NCBI GenBank assembly: GCA_036365515.1
Contig: CM070873.1
Location: 75,790,529 to 75,854,528 of the forward strand
DNA: 64,000 bases
DNA from: Torymus aiolomorphi
Lineage: Eukaryota > Arthropoda > Insecta > Hymenoptera > Torymidae
Reading direction: 5' to 3'
Both the position numbers and the translations under genes were made by a program. The notes beneath the pieces are model-generated. The model was given only the letters and a program-made list of their open reading frames with translations. It ran no database searches and was not told the DNA's origin. Shown here piece by piece: positions 1 to 12,600 of the stretch (the first letter of the stretch is position 1; every line of letters begins with the position of its first letter).

Positions 1-3000
1 TCAAGAGGTTCTGGGCGTTAGAAGATATCGAAGAAGGTAACCATTCTTCATCTCCAGACATTGCGTGTGTAAATCTCTTCATGGAAGGCCTCCACCGAGA
101 TAGAACAGGTAGATATGTGGTGCGCTTGCCATTGCGGGAAGATCCACTGAACCTCTTACACAACACTCTTTCCGCCGCGAGGCACTCCCTCCAACGAACA
201 CAAGATAGAATGACGCGCGACGCGAATTTCGCCCAAGAATATCGGAAATTTCTGCAGGAATACGAAGACCTAGAGCACATGCAAGCCCTTGATAAGGGCC
301 AGGCAGAAATCCAAAATGGAAGATACTGTTATTTACCACACCACGGCATCTGTCAAGAAGCCGACCATGGACAAAAGCTCCGGGTAGTCTTCAACGCATC
401 ATGGCGCACGAAGGCGGGTTTTTCACTCAACGGACTCCTTCATACTGGTCCGGCGCTGCAATTGGATCTGACGACCATCTTCTTTCGCTGGAGACTTCAT
501 CGAATCGCAATCGGCGCCGATATTGAGAAGATGTATCGACAGATCCGCCTGGATGAACGGGACATCGATCTCCAGCGAATTCTGTGGATCGACACAGCAA
601 CGGGAACAGAGAAGCACTACCAGCTACTGACCCTAACATACGGGCTCTCGTGCGCCCCTTACCTTGCTCTTAGGGTCCTACAACAACTCGCAACCGACGA
701 GAGACAGCATTTTCCACTGGCCGCTCAGGCACTGCAGCAATCAACTTATGTCGACGACATCCTCACCGGAGCCGATGACGTTGACTCAGCTCGCCGACTG
801 AGGAACGAGCTTGTTGATCTCTTGGCAGCGGGAGGATTTCCTTTACGGAAATGGGTGTCGAATAACCCGAGCCTAACCAGCGACTTGAGATCTGAGGATC
901 GTTTGAGACCGCGCTGGAAAGACTTTCAGAGAAACACACCTGTGAAGACCCTTGGCATCTCTTGGGACCCCTCCGAGGATGAACTGCGATACCGAATGCC
1001 GAATAACCAGGAAGTCACATTGACCAAACGATCAGTGCTTTCAGTGATAGCAAGGTTATTCGATCCCTTAGGCTGGATAAGCCCAGTCATCATCTCAGCC
1101 AAAGTGATGCTGCAAGAAATATGGCGATGCAAATTGGACTGGGATGACCAACTACCCAGCGGTCTTTCCGAGAAGTGGCGAATCTTCTGTCAACAGCTGC
1201 CAGCAATAACGCAGATCCGGATACCGCGATGGGTGGGCGTTACGCAGAAACAGAAGATCTCCCTCCACGGCTTCGCGGATGCAAGCCAGGCGGCATACGC
1301 AGCCACCGTGTATCTTGTGTCCGACACAGATGGGCACCAAAGTGCAAGACTCCTGATTTCAAAAACCCGCGTTGCACCACTGAAAACCCAAACGATTCCC
1401 CGCTTGGAATTGTGTGCTGCGACACTACTCGCAAAATTGTTACGACGCGTCCGGTTGGAGTATAGTGATCGAGTCTCTGAGGTCTATGCCTGGTCGGATT
1501 CAAGGGTTGCACTAGCTTGGTTAAGCGGCGAGCCCTCCCAATGGCCGACCTTCATTGCCAATCGAGTCTCACAAGTTCAAAGGGATCTTCCTGACATCGA
1601 ATGGAGACATGTGCCATCGCCGGAGAATCCAGCTGATCTTGCAACTCGAGGCATTTCCGCCGAACTCTTAATGACAAAAGAGATTTGGTGGGCAGGTCCA
1701 GCTTGGCTCAATGAGACGTCAGATCGTTGGCCGCAAGAAATTAGCTGCTTCCTCACAACGGCCCCAACAGCAGCGACATTACCAAGCGCTGAAGAAAATC
1801 AGGAAAACCAAGATCTAACAAAAAGGTTCTCTCGTATGGGAGACCTAATCAGGACAATCGCACGCTGCTTACGCCTAAAGAATTTCCTAGCTCCTGGAGG
1901 AAGAGACTCCCTCAAGGCCCCACTGACCGCGGACGAACTGAACCGAGCTTACCTCGCGTGCATTCGATATGTGCAACAAAGACACTTCCAAGAAGAAATC
2001 CACGCCTTGCGATGCGGGAACTCGGTAGGGATCCGCAGTTGTCTACGAAAACTTGACCCATTCATGGACAGTGAGGGAACCCTCAGAGTCGGAGGAAGGT
2101 TACACAATGCCGAGCTCTCGTACGACCAACGTCATCCAGCAATAATCCCCAAAAAATGCCACCTTGCACGATTAATCATCGATCGAGCACATCGGGCTAT
2201 GATGCACGGCGGTCAAGCTCTGACCTACGCCTGTGCAATACGGACTACATGGATTATAGGAGGGCGCGCAATGACTCGAGCTTTCGTTCGGAATTGTGTA
2301 ACCTGTACCAAGGCCCGGGCTCGACCGTCAGGCCAGATGATGGGAAACCTTCCCACTGCCCGAGTCACCCCAAGCCGTCCCTTCGCGCGCACTGCTTTGG
2401 ACTACGCAGGACCCTTTACCCTCAAGGCGGCCAAGGGACGCGGAGTTCTGACAACCAAGGGATATTTGGCAGTATTCATTTGCCTATCCACAAAAGCGGT
2501 ACATCTTGAAATTGTAGGCGACCTTATGACTGCATCTTTTCTTGCAGCCTTAAGGCGATTCTCATCCCAGCGAGGAGCTCCGATGGAAATCTGGTCAGAC
2601 AATGCGACCACTTTCCACGGGGCGAACTCTGAACTACGTGCCGCTCTACGGGAGGTCGGTTTCAACTGGGGCCGTGTCGGCGGAGCTCTTGCAAGTGAGG
2701 GTATCTCTTGGCGTTTTATCCCCCCCAGCAGCGCCACATTTTGGCAGACTTTGGGAGGCTGCCGTAAAGTCTGCAAAGACTCATCTTCGCAAGATCATCG
2801 GCCAGAGAACCCTGACCTACGAAGAGATGACAACAGTCGCGGCTCAGATTGAGCAATGTATGAACTCCAGGCCCCTTACGCCCCTCTCCGGAAACATCGA
2901 AGATTTAATGGTGCTGACGCCAGCTCATTTCCTATCCGGTTTCCCTTTGAACGCTCCTCCAGAAACCCTAAGAGATGTTGAAGAGGACCTGGACAGGTTG

Positions 3001-3306
3001 TCACACTGGAGACTAGTCCAGGCAATCCGCAATCAATTTTGGACTCGCTGGTCGAGGGAGTACTTACATACGCTTTCACAGCGACAGAAGTGGCTAAAAC
3101 CGCGACCTAACATCGAGGTTGGAGAAGTCGTCCTCATTCTCGATCCATCACTTCTCCGACAGGGCCGATGGCCGCTGGGCAAAATCACTGAAGTTCACAC
3201 CGAGAGCGACGGTCTGGTCCGCGTCGCCAAGATCAAAACCCAATACAGCACCTATACGAGGCCCGTCACTAAACTGTGCAGACTTCCAGCAGCCAATGAG
3301 CACTAA
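1..3306 (+). pseudogene. BEL/Pao retrotransposon pol (RT-RNase H-integrase), 5' partial, one frameshift
   Basis: Polyprotein that copies and integrates a Pao-type LTR retrotransposon. The open frame runs from base 3, before the first ATG at 81, so the gene enters from outside the window; the usual Pao gag and protease are not present. Visible in order: reverse transcriptase with the YVDD catalytic box near 747-758; RNase H beginning around 'GFADAS' near 1270; an HHCC-type integrase zinc finger near 2160-2320 (His pair, then CVTC); the integrase core with Asp in 'ALDYAG' near 2400 and Asp in 'WSDNAT' near 2596. The frame is lost in a run of seven C at 2720-2726. The rest, including the third acidic residue ('LWEAAV') and the C-terminal DUF5641-like region with 'GRWPLGKI', continues one base over to the stop at 3304-3306. 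A single extra C explains the break. I see no other stop, so the copy is fairly young. Family assignment is confident. Confidence 0.93.
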
Positions 3307-3329
3307 GCACTCGTCTTTTCGCCACAATT

Positions 3330-3775
3330 GCGAAAGGTGGGAGGAATGTTGCAGAGAAGCGATCAGTTCCTTCGACTGCGATCGCGAGCTCTGAGAAACA
3401 TCCAGCGCCGCCGCTCGCGACGCGCGCCCAAGCTCTCGGCCCCCCCCTCCACATGCGCGAGGCACCTGTATTGGATCGGAGCGGCTGCGCTCACGGGCAT
3501 AAAAGGCGCGGCGCCACGAGCGTCACGGTCAGTCTCATCGGAGCGCTCCGGCCGAGAACATCGAGTGTACAATCGTCGAGGACCTCCAAGGCCAGTGCGC
3601 GTCTCGAAGAGCAACGGTCGTTGATCTTCCTGTGAATTTACACACGGACAATATCCATTTTCAATTACTTTATTCTTTCTTGTTCATATCATGTTGTTTT
3701 ATATAAACTTACACATTTCAATTAAACATTATTTGTCAGCGTCAAAGTGAATTTCCCGCCCGATCCAGTGTCACA
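3330..3775 (+). mobile_element. polypurine tract and 3' LTR of the BEL/Pao element
   Basis: A purine-rich tract (3330-3346) directly follows the pol stop and is followed by TGTTGCAG at 3347, the expected LTR start. The LTR is GC-rich at first, has a TATA-like CATAAAAG at 3498-3505, then becomes AT-rich. It probably ends at TCACA, 3771-3775. The 5' LTR lies outside the window, so both boundaries rest on TG/CA rules and the tract rather than on an LTR pair. No target duplication can be tested. Confidence 0.7.
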
Positions 3776-4137
3776 AAATCCCGTCTTTACCAGAATGTAC
3801 ATACGGTATTTTATTTCTTCTCTCTCTCTCTCTCTCTCTCTCAATGATCACTAAATCAGTGCTATGTATAATAATATAGGAGTCATAGGTAGGAGCTTGA
3901 CAAATTTGACCAATCACAAGAGAGCAGAGGTCGGAACATAACAGCTGATCGAGGAGAGAAAAGAAGAAAAAAATGTTCTATCAGAAAACAGCCCTTGGGA
4001 ATTATAAACTCGATATACATCAAAATGAAACAATATTTTTAATTGAAATTTTTTACACATGTAGTATATCAAAATAGCTATCCATTGATATATTCAGTAA
4101 TAAGATACAACATAATGTAATGTCGTAAAAAATTAGC
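3776..4137. other. non-coding AT-rich DNA with TC microsatellite
   Basis: No gene is visible. A (TC)n run of about 20 bases lies near 3823-3842. The rest is AT-rich DNA between the BEL LTR and the palindromic element. Confidence 0.6.
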
Positions 4138-4439
4138 GAAATTCTCGCATACCCATTTCAACGTATATCTAGCACGGTTGTCCCTCAGGCTCCTTCTACA
4201 TTGGACAGATACTTGCCTTCGGAGTGCTCCCGCGCCCCTTGATAAAACTTTCTACAAAAGTATAAAAACGACAAGTATAGGTTTTTCTTGGAATGTATAA
4301 AAATAAAAAGAATTATGTTCATATGACTTTACAATTAATAGTATCAAGGAACGCGGGAGCGTTCCAAAGGCAAGTATAGAAGAAGTCGGAGGATCAACTG
4401 CGCTACATATACTTTCAAATGAGTGCCCGAGAAATTGAA
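4138..4439. mobile_element. palindromic MITE-like element (inverted arms of about 100 bp)
   Basis: The left arm (about 4138-4242) is the imperfect reverse complement of the right arm (about 4342-4439). The best-matching core is ACTTGCCTTCGGAGTGCTCC against ACTTGCCTTTGGAACGCTCC in the reverse complement of the right arm. The loop is about 100 bp of AT-rich sequence. There is no coding capacity. The arms have diverged visibly, so this is an old insertion. Exact ends and target duplication are not resolved. Confidence 0.75.
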
Positions 4440-7270
4440 ATATTTACAACAATTTTCAATCGCATTTATATTAACTCAAATTAAAATAACAACATGCTAT
4501 TGGTTATACTATGTTGCACAAAAAGTTTCATGTAAAAAGATATTCTCATATTAGAGATATTAAATAGTGAAAAATTTTATGTCTGGTATCAGATTCTAAA
4601 ATTTCTCCATGTTTCTCCATTTGATTCGTTTTCTTCCCATTTCCGGTTTCCTGTTTCAGTTTTATTACATACATATGTATTTTCACATCACATGTTCATC
4701 TGTTTTTGTATTTTTATAAATACGTGCGATGAATGTAAGTAGGTTATATTATACCGAGATCTGATCTGATATAACTTTTTTTATTACTTTTTAATAAATA
4801 AAATCCGTAACTCGTATTTTTATGGAAAAAGTTAAAATTTATAATATCAGATGAGTATATAATTATTAATTTCACCTTCCTTTTTGTTTTAATTTAAAGA
4901 TTGTTGCTTTGTGAGTGTATTTTTTATTTATGTTTCATATGAATCAGAAATACAAGATTTAAAAGAATCAGATATAAAAGTTTATAGGATAGTTACGTGT
5001 AAGGACATCAGTGAAACATGTTTCCTTCACTTTTATTATAGAAAAAGATACAGATAGATATAAAGATATCAGTTTTTAGGCAGGACCGATTCTCGTTTGA
5101 ATTTGTACATGTAAGGACTGTATTGATTTTGAAGGATTTTTTATTTTTTATGGAAGGAGATTTATATATCAAATAAGTTAAAACGTTTCTTTTCGTTTTC
5201 ATCAAAATGTTGTTTTTTAAAGAGAATTGTTGCTTTGTGTATTTTTTATGTTATGTTTCAGACTAATAGATTGTATATAAGAACTTTCGCTATTTCATGG
5301 TATCTGATTTTTTATTTACAAATAAAACACATTTTACCATTTGTACACATGACCTACAGGAAATAGAAAATAGATCTAAAATAGTTGTTGGTAAGATATT
5401 ATATTTAGAAAATTAACTTATTTAGATTGTGAATGTGGTTTTTCTGAAACATTTCTTGCAGCCCCTGTAAATACAAGTTTTCAACATCACTCTTACGGAT
5501 TTTTCTCATACTTCACTAATTTGGATTTTAAAGCTAATGTTGTTTATCCATATGTTGGCAGTAGAAAAACATACTTTTGCATATTATAAACAACTGCCTG
5601 AAGAAATGGAAATCTAGAATCGTCATCTACAATAAAATAACGTAGAAATATCCTGATTTAATTCTCCAATGAGTATAGATCTAGTAGATTCTCAAAATGT
5701 GACAAAAGCTGTTAGGAATTAGCTACAACTAAGATGTTTAAGACAGTATTGCACAGAAAGTGTAAAAAAGGTATTCTGAAAAGGGTAGAACTTGAATTAG
5801 AATACAAGTTTTGAAAAATTTGTTTTTCATAAATATATCTTAAAATAAAAATAAAAAATAAATACTTTGTGAAATTTTTTTTCATTTTCAGATTCTACAA
5901 TTCTCACAGACTTTGAGCTCAGGAATAGATTTTTATCGAAGAAGCAGCACCAATAGTAATGCCAGTAACTTCTCATTACATCGGCAAACTCTTCATAGGC
6001 TACAATTGCTAGTATTTCTTACTTTAAAAGAATGTTGAGAAAGCTTTTCTCTCACAATGATTCTTAGTTCATAAACTGTTTGTTTTCCATTTTACAAGAT
6101 GTGTAACAATGATAGGTTTTTAAGTCAAGTGGTTTCTAGTTAAAACTTCAAAAATTCATGATACTTATTTGAAATATTGATCCGAGCCTTGGATTAAAAA
6201 CAATTTGTCTACTTCAAAAAATTTAGTCGATATCAGTGCTGTGCTTTAATACATATATACTCAAGCACCAATTAAAAGATATTATGACAAATGAACATTG
6301 AAATACTGAAAAAGCGAAAATGATGTGTTATTGTGAAAATTTCAACGAATAAAAGTGATCAGCTAATCGAATTTATGATTTGCTCATGGTGAGATATATC
6401 AAAATGATTCAGAGGTCTCACCAGTAAATATTTTTCTACACAAAATTCAGATAATAATTTGAAAAAGTTATATCTATACAAGAATTACAGAGTATCAGAA
6501 CGTAAGGATTGTTGACAAGTAGATCGTGATTAAATAGTCTGTAACATAGAAGAGTTCATTAATAAATACATAAATTGCATAATATATTATTACACAAGTC
6601 TGTCAAATTAAAACATGGAAATAGTGAGATGCAAGATCAAAAGAATTTGTATCTTTGAAATGAAAACATGCAGTTTTAGTGTAATACAGTATAGATATCA
6701 AAGTTTGTAATAATAATTTTTGTACAGCTTTCTTAAAACATTATAGTTTTTGGTTTATATTAATATTTTGAATTACGTTAATTCTTTCAGACTCAGGCTT
6801 CACTCCGTTGTTTGCTTAAAATGCAAATAAAAACAAAAAACAAACACACTAAAAATTGCTGAAGTTCATTACAGGTCAATGCGTCAAAGAATAGATTACC
6901 AAGTATTTTAATAGTGACATTAATTGATGGTTCATTATTTTGAAAAAACTTAATTTAAAAATTAGTTCTTCGAAATAAAATAAGAAAATTGTGATTTTAA
7001 TAGAATATCACCTATCGAGTTGATTAGAGCTGGTGAAGTTTTTTGAAGATTTATGAAATAAGCTCAGCCTGTGCTTTTCTTGAGGCACTGTTGGAAACTC
7101 ACTAATAACAAATAACGTAGATAAAAAGTGACATATAATCAATGTTCATAAATATAATGTAATTCAAGTGAAATATCAGTGCGAGTTTCCAGTTACAATA
7201 AAATGTTTTGTGTAATAAAAATAAACTAAATTACTGGTTAAGAACTAAAAATAAAATCGCCTAATAGTGT
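4440..7270. other. AT-rich intergenic DNA
   Basis: I see no gene or RNA. The only internal structure is a weak direct similarity around a TTGTTGCTTTGTG motif near 4900 and again near 5225. Short open frames here have the biased composition of chance AT-rich frames. Confidence 0.6.
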
Positions 7271-7272
7271 TT

Positions 7273-7372
7273 GATGTGTGCGTGCGTGCGTGCGTGCGTG
7301 TTCGTGTGCGTATGCGTGTGCGTGTGCATGTGTACGTGCGTGTGCGTGTGCGTGCGTGTGTGTGTGTGTGTG
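7273..7372. repeat. TGCG/TGTG microsatellite
   Basis: Imperfect tandem array of TGCG, TGTG and TGTGCG units, about 100 bp. Confidence 0.9.
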
Positions 7373-7879
7373 TACGCCTGGATCTCAGCTTCTATCCGAT
7401 TGATTTCGACCGGTAAGGTCTCATTTTTTTTGCTTTTTTTGTGTGATGGCGGGTTTAAAAATTCGTTTTTTGATTCGCCAATGCGTTTGTTTTATTTCGA
7501 ATTTTCGATTTTCTCAAAATTGATTTTTGCTTTTTTTTAATGATAAGATCGAGATATTTGAATCGAATAGATAGCATTAGAAAGAGCATTAAAATACCTA
7601 TATTTTCTAAAAAAAAATTCTCTAGCTATTACGGTTCTTTTGTTATTAACAAAAACGTGTTTTTTTTTTCTTTAAAGCTTATAACTCCAAACTAAGCGGT
7701 CAATTTTCTTAAGAAAAATCATCGTAATGCAGAATATAAATAGCTATAATCTGCAAAAATTTGAATTCATTTTGTCGACTAGTTTTTGAGAAAAAAATTG
7801 AAATGTGAAAAAAATGAGTTTTGTATGTCCAACGATTACGGAAGTAAAATTAAGATAATCGCTTTGAAATTCCTTGTAG

Positions 7880-8650
7880 AGCTAGATGTTTGATAGCTCT
7901 CGGTCGACTTCTCTGGGCAAAATGATTAGTCCAGAAATTTCAGAAATATTTGAGGTTAAAATTTTTTTTTTTTTAACTTTTTTTTCAAATCGTAATTTCT
8001 CGAGAACGGCTCCATGTATCAGCTCCAAATTAATAGAAAATTTTGTATGTGATATAGATAATATGTGTGTGAATTTTCATCAAGATCGTACGATTACTTT
8101 TTGTGATATTTGATTTTGAAAATTTTCGTATTTTACAAAGTTATTTTCTTTGTTGCATGATAACTAGAGGAAACAGAAATTAGTTTAATCATGTTTAAAT
8201 TTTGTGGAGATGTAGAGTCTATATATTATCGTATAAGTCCTTTAGGTAAAAGAATTGTCTCATGATTTATAGAGATATTTAAGGTTAAAATTCTTTTATA
8301 GTTTTTCTCAAAATCGTAATTTCTCAATGACGACTTCATGTAGCAGCTTGAAATTTATAAACTATTTTGTATGCAATATAGGGAATACCTGTGTAGAATT
8401 TCATCCAGGTTATATGGTTATTTTTTGAGATGTTTGATATTTAAAATTTTAGCCTTTTTGAAAATGACTTTCTTTGTTGTCGCACAATATAACATTAAAA
8501 TTGTTTTAATTTCTTTGAAATCTGGTGGAGATGTAGAATTTGTATATTATTTACTAGAAAAGTTCTTAGGGTAAAAGAATTCGTTTATGAATTTCAGAGA
8601 TATTTGAGGTTAAAACCATTTTAGCCCTCTTCTAAAATCGTAATTATTTA
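7880..8650 (+). repeat. degenerate tandem repeat, period about 323 bp
   Basis: Three successive anchors (near 7880, 8204 and 8525) start similar blocks. Each block contains GTGGAGATGTAGA-like and GAGATATTTGAGGTTAAAA-like sequence followed by AAAATCGTAATTTCTC. The units are diverged and AT-rich, with no conserved frame. An inverted relative of one unit lies at 11285-11425. Confidence 0.7.
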
Positions 8651-11284
8651 TGTATACTAGAAAATGGAAATGACATGCGTTATGCGCTATGCGCCGATGC
8701 GCGCGTGTTGTAATCCTGCTTTTGTTTTGTAATTGCCATTTATTATTTTTAAGGTTCGAACCTTTTTCTTACATCGGAAATTCCAGAAAGAGCACATAAA
8801 TACGGACAGGCATACTACTAGAGACAAGTACCCTATGTGTGAAATTTCACAAAGAAAATATAATTTGAAGTAAGGGTTATTAAGGAATTTTAAAATTTTG
8901 ACAATAATATTACAATCAATTATTTTATTTATTTTTCACACATAATTTAAAAAAAAATTATACCTATTATTTTATTCATATTTTACACATAATTTAAAAA
9001 TTAACAATTTTTAATCTTCATAAATGAATTTAATTATAATTATGTCATAAATTGTTGCAAAAATTATAAACTATGTTATTAAAAATTCATTAAAGGAATA
9101 AGCAAATTAAGTTTGAGTAAGCCACGGGCCAATGAATTGGCAGCGGTTTTTAAAGTGGATTCTATAAATATGGGTCTAAATTAGATAGCTCAACACCATA
9201 GAACCATAGCTATGTTACAATACCGAAAAAATTAAAAGTTCTGGAGGACTACTCATATGCGTGTACTTAACCCGTTGAGACCAAGACCTTGTTACCGGAA
9301 AGAGTGACTATATTTTTTATATATTCTGCCTGAAATTACTGATTTCTCGAGTGGGTCCTGGAGGACCTATACGGGGTTCCGGGGTAAAGTATTGAATCAA
9401 ACTAATTGTTGAAACTCATGAATTTTTAGTATTTTATCTCATTTAGACAACAACATTGTTAATGAAAAAAATCTGTTTTTATAACTTCTTTTACTTGAAA
9501 ATAAAATATTCGACAATCGAAAAGAGTCTTCAAAAATATTTATATACAAAAAATTAAAGTAAAAACATAAATTAAACAAATGTAATAGTAACTCGGTTTT
9601 GTTTTAGGCCTGAGAATAAGACCAAACATTTATATTTAGAGAATTAATTAATTTTGATTTTTTTACAGAATTTTTATGAAGAGGGTCTTCTAGGACCCAT
9701 ACGGGCATACGGCTATAACGAGATAACTACGAGTGTCTATGTACCTAGTCCAATTTCGATTAAATAGAAAAGTTGTGTTATCATAATGAATTTTCATATA
9801 TTTATTTCAGTTGAATTTTATTTATTACTCCGTAAACTGCTAATAAATGTGCTTTGCAATAACTGAAACTTTTGTAAGTGGATACGCATCGCTACAAGCA
9901 TTTCACTTCTATTTAAATATTTATTCGGTATTAATTAACATAATATTAAAAAATCAACCGTTAGCCACACTTTAATTCAAGTTTATCATTATTGGTGCTG
10001 ATACTTGGCATAGGTCACTAGTTCTTGTATTTTGTAAGCCAAGCCTAAACATATAAGAGCTTTGAGCATGTTGTGTGAGCAAAATTCCCGGCAGAAAGAG
10101 AAACGGTTTAAGCAGAAGAGAAAAGAGCTCCTATGGGGAAATCTTTGTAATTCGTTCGATTAACGGTAATTTATAGCCGCAGTTTGTTTGAGCTGACCTA
10201 CATAGCTAACCTTCTACCGTAGAGCTACCGCACAATCGCCGACAGCCTTCCTCTTGAAACTTTCCTTTTACACCTTATCCCTGATTTTTTGTTATCATTA
10301 CTTTTTTTCGGCGTATGTTGATTTTTTTGCTATGCCAACTTTTCCTCCATTTCTTCTTCTTCCTTCTTTTGCTATGTTCCTTCTTCTCTCCATCTTCTTT
10401 TCGCCCTCTACTACATTCTCATAGCTTTTTCTCGCCTACTCTCCTTCCTTTTTAATTTTGCTGACGTCGTGCACTTTAAGCTGAGGAAATCTCCGGCAGG
10501 GATGGGGGGAGGAGCACGAGAGACAAGCAGCACCTTATGTACTTCTCTGTCTATTAATCAATTTTATCAGTTTCTTCTGTGTGATTTGATATTGGCAATT
10601 TACATGTACAGTTTTTAACGATATTTTTTAGATACACAAATAAGCGCTGCCAATTTATTGGCACGTAGCTTCCTCCAAATTAATTTATCGTTCCTATATG
10701 TATAGTATATAGTTCAAATATAAAATATGTTTATTCATTTTACATTTTTTTTAATGATCGACAACTTCATTAATATTTACAAAAATTACACATTTTTTCG
10801 TATTCTTGAAATCCTTTATTTGACGACTACACTTAAATAAATATAACTTCTCTGTTGACAGCTCTTTATGCCATGGTTTTTAAAGAGGGTCCTCCTATCT
10901 CAAGATTATAGTGAAAACTTTCCGATCTAACATAAAAACTAACTTTATCAATAAATTGACGATTCTGCAATAAATAATTTCGAAATCTGTTTGAGAGTAT
11001 TACTTATTTTTATAGCTTATAACCAAGATAATTTTCATTTTAATTTGTTTCTAAATTCAATTTAAAATTTAAATTCTGCTCTGTAATAAAACAGACTAAA
11101 GAACTAATTTGTTTATAACAAATAATAGAAACAAAATTACGATAAACCATAACATTGGTTCCCTTCTCCCAGGAGATTTAAATTTTTAATTTACTCCCTT
11201 AAAGGAACTGATACACCTTAAATTATCAAAAAATGAAAAATTAGAACAATTTTACTCCTGTTATTTTGCAACAAAAAAAGTCAT
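8651..11284. other. AT-rich intergenic DNA with a weak inverted-repeat pair and a palindromic motif
   Basis: No gene is visible. The block at about 9092-9150 (core GCCAATGAATTGGCAGCG) is an imperfect inverted copy of about 10640-10690 (core GCGCTGCCAATTTATTGGC), possibly ends of a decayed element of about 1.6 kb. A motif of the type GGGTCCTGGAGGACC-TATACGGG occurs near 9354 and, altered, near 9684. A pyrimidine-rich tract lies at about 10310-10460. Confidence 0.45.
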
Positions 11285-11425
11285 TTTTAGAAATACCAAA
11301 ATTTTAAATATCAAATATTTCTAAAAGTAATCGTATGATCTGAATGAAATTTTACACATTTCTTGCCTATATCGCGTACAAAATAGTCTATAAAATAAAT
11401 TTAAAGCTGATACGGTAGTAGAACC
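11285..11425 (-). repeat. inverted copy of a unit of the 323-bp repeat
   Basis: The reverse complement matches about 8310-8470. Shared stretches include TAAACTATTTTGTATGCAAT-like and TTTGATATTTAAAATTTT, and the order of similarity is preserved over about 140 bp. Confidence 0.75.
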
Positions 11426-12495
11426 AGTTTTTGATAGGGTAAAACGCAAGGTAACGTTTTGTTCCCAAACGTTTTGTTTTTATTAAAGAAAACAATTATT
11501 TTTTTATAAAGTTATAGAACATATTCAAATAAAGTAAACGAAAAAAAAGTTCAGATTTAATAAATATTATGTCGCGGGAGTAGTTTTCGATAACCAGTTT
11601 CGGCGCCAGAGCAGTTTTCGACACGTAGGTGACCCAGTTATCGATAGGTTGTGAAATGTGAACACAAAATTGAGGTTAGAAACTAAAAGTTACAATTGTT
11701 TTACTTTTTTTAAATAATAAAACAGTAAATTGATAAGTCTTTCACATTACTTATTTATAAATAGAACTGGTTGTAATATAAATAAATTAATACCATAATG
11801 TATTATAAAAAATCTACATTTATAAGTACTTAATATATGCTGGGTACTTTACGGCAGGATATATTTAGACTCAAAGGATCACATGACTTCATATTTGATA
11901 TGGTTCTTTGTGAGTACAATGGTTAAGTATGTTTTTGAAAACAAATTATTGTAAAATAAAAGAAAATGTATGTTTTATTAAAAATATCATCTTACATATA
12001 AATTTAATTTGTAAAAGTAACACGTACATGCCATAACTATTATAGTCAGAAGAAATAATATCAAATATGAATCAACTCATTTTGTCTATACGATCCCAAT
12101 ATTTTCTGCGATAAAGTTACCCAGCCCATAACTGCGTTATTAATTAATGAAATTTGTAACTAAAGACACTAGACTACCTATGAGTATATAAAATATTCAA
12201 TGTAATAAGGTAGAAAATTTCGTATGCTTATAGGTAGTGTCTTTAGCTATATAATTGACATACAATGAAAGTTTTTGGTCCTCTTGTCTAAGAGATCTAC
12301 ACTATTATTTAGTTCATTGGGTCCAAATATTTCCTACGCTAAAGACGTCCAAGTCTTAAATCTATCAACGAGCAAATGAATTGTGGATCTCCTATTCAAA
12401 GGGACCAAAATCAACTTTCAAGATGTGAAAATTGTAGCTGGCTGATTCCATTCAAATTCAGGTAGGCTGTCACAAATCGAATTTTTTTTCGCCTA
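11426..12495. other. AT-rich intergenic DNA, nothing recognised
   Basis: No open frame of note, RNA gene or repeat that I can support. A slightly GC-richer patch lies near 11570-11650. Confidence 0.5.
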
Positions 12496-12600
12496 CGCGG
12501 AGAACAATTTTTGAGTAAAATTTATTATTTTAATAAGAAAATTTATTATTTTTCAGTGTAGTGCTGGAATATACTCACCTTATGTTAATTTTTAGGCACC
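12496..12600 (+). mobile_element. element end with CGCGGAGA terminus, inverted match at 30060-30154
   Basis: After a TA dinucleotide the sequence starts CGCGGAGAACAATTTTTGAG. About 100 bp of it is the reverse complement of 30060-30154, including the shared TTTTCAGTGTAGTGCTGGAA. A TA|CACGGAGAG end also bounds the MITE at 48752-49490, so this looks like a TA-duplicating DNA transposon terminus. Its partner end is uncertain. Confidence 0.65.

Noticed and set aside
7271..7540. 89-codon frame starting with a Cys-Val repeat
   Set aside because: First half is microsatellite translation and the rest is AT-rich chance frame.
10190..10250. tRNA-like TAGCTCTACGGTAGAA on the minus strand
   Set aside because: No B-box follows at the right distance and no cloverleaf can be drawn.
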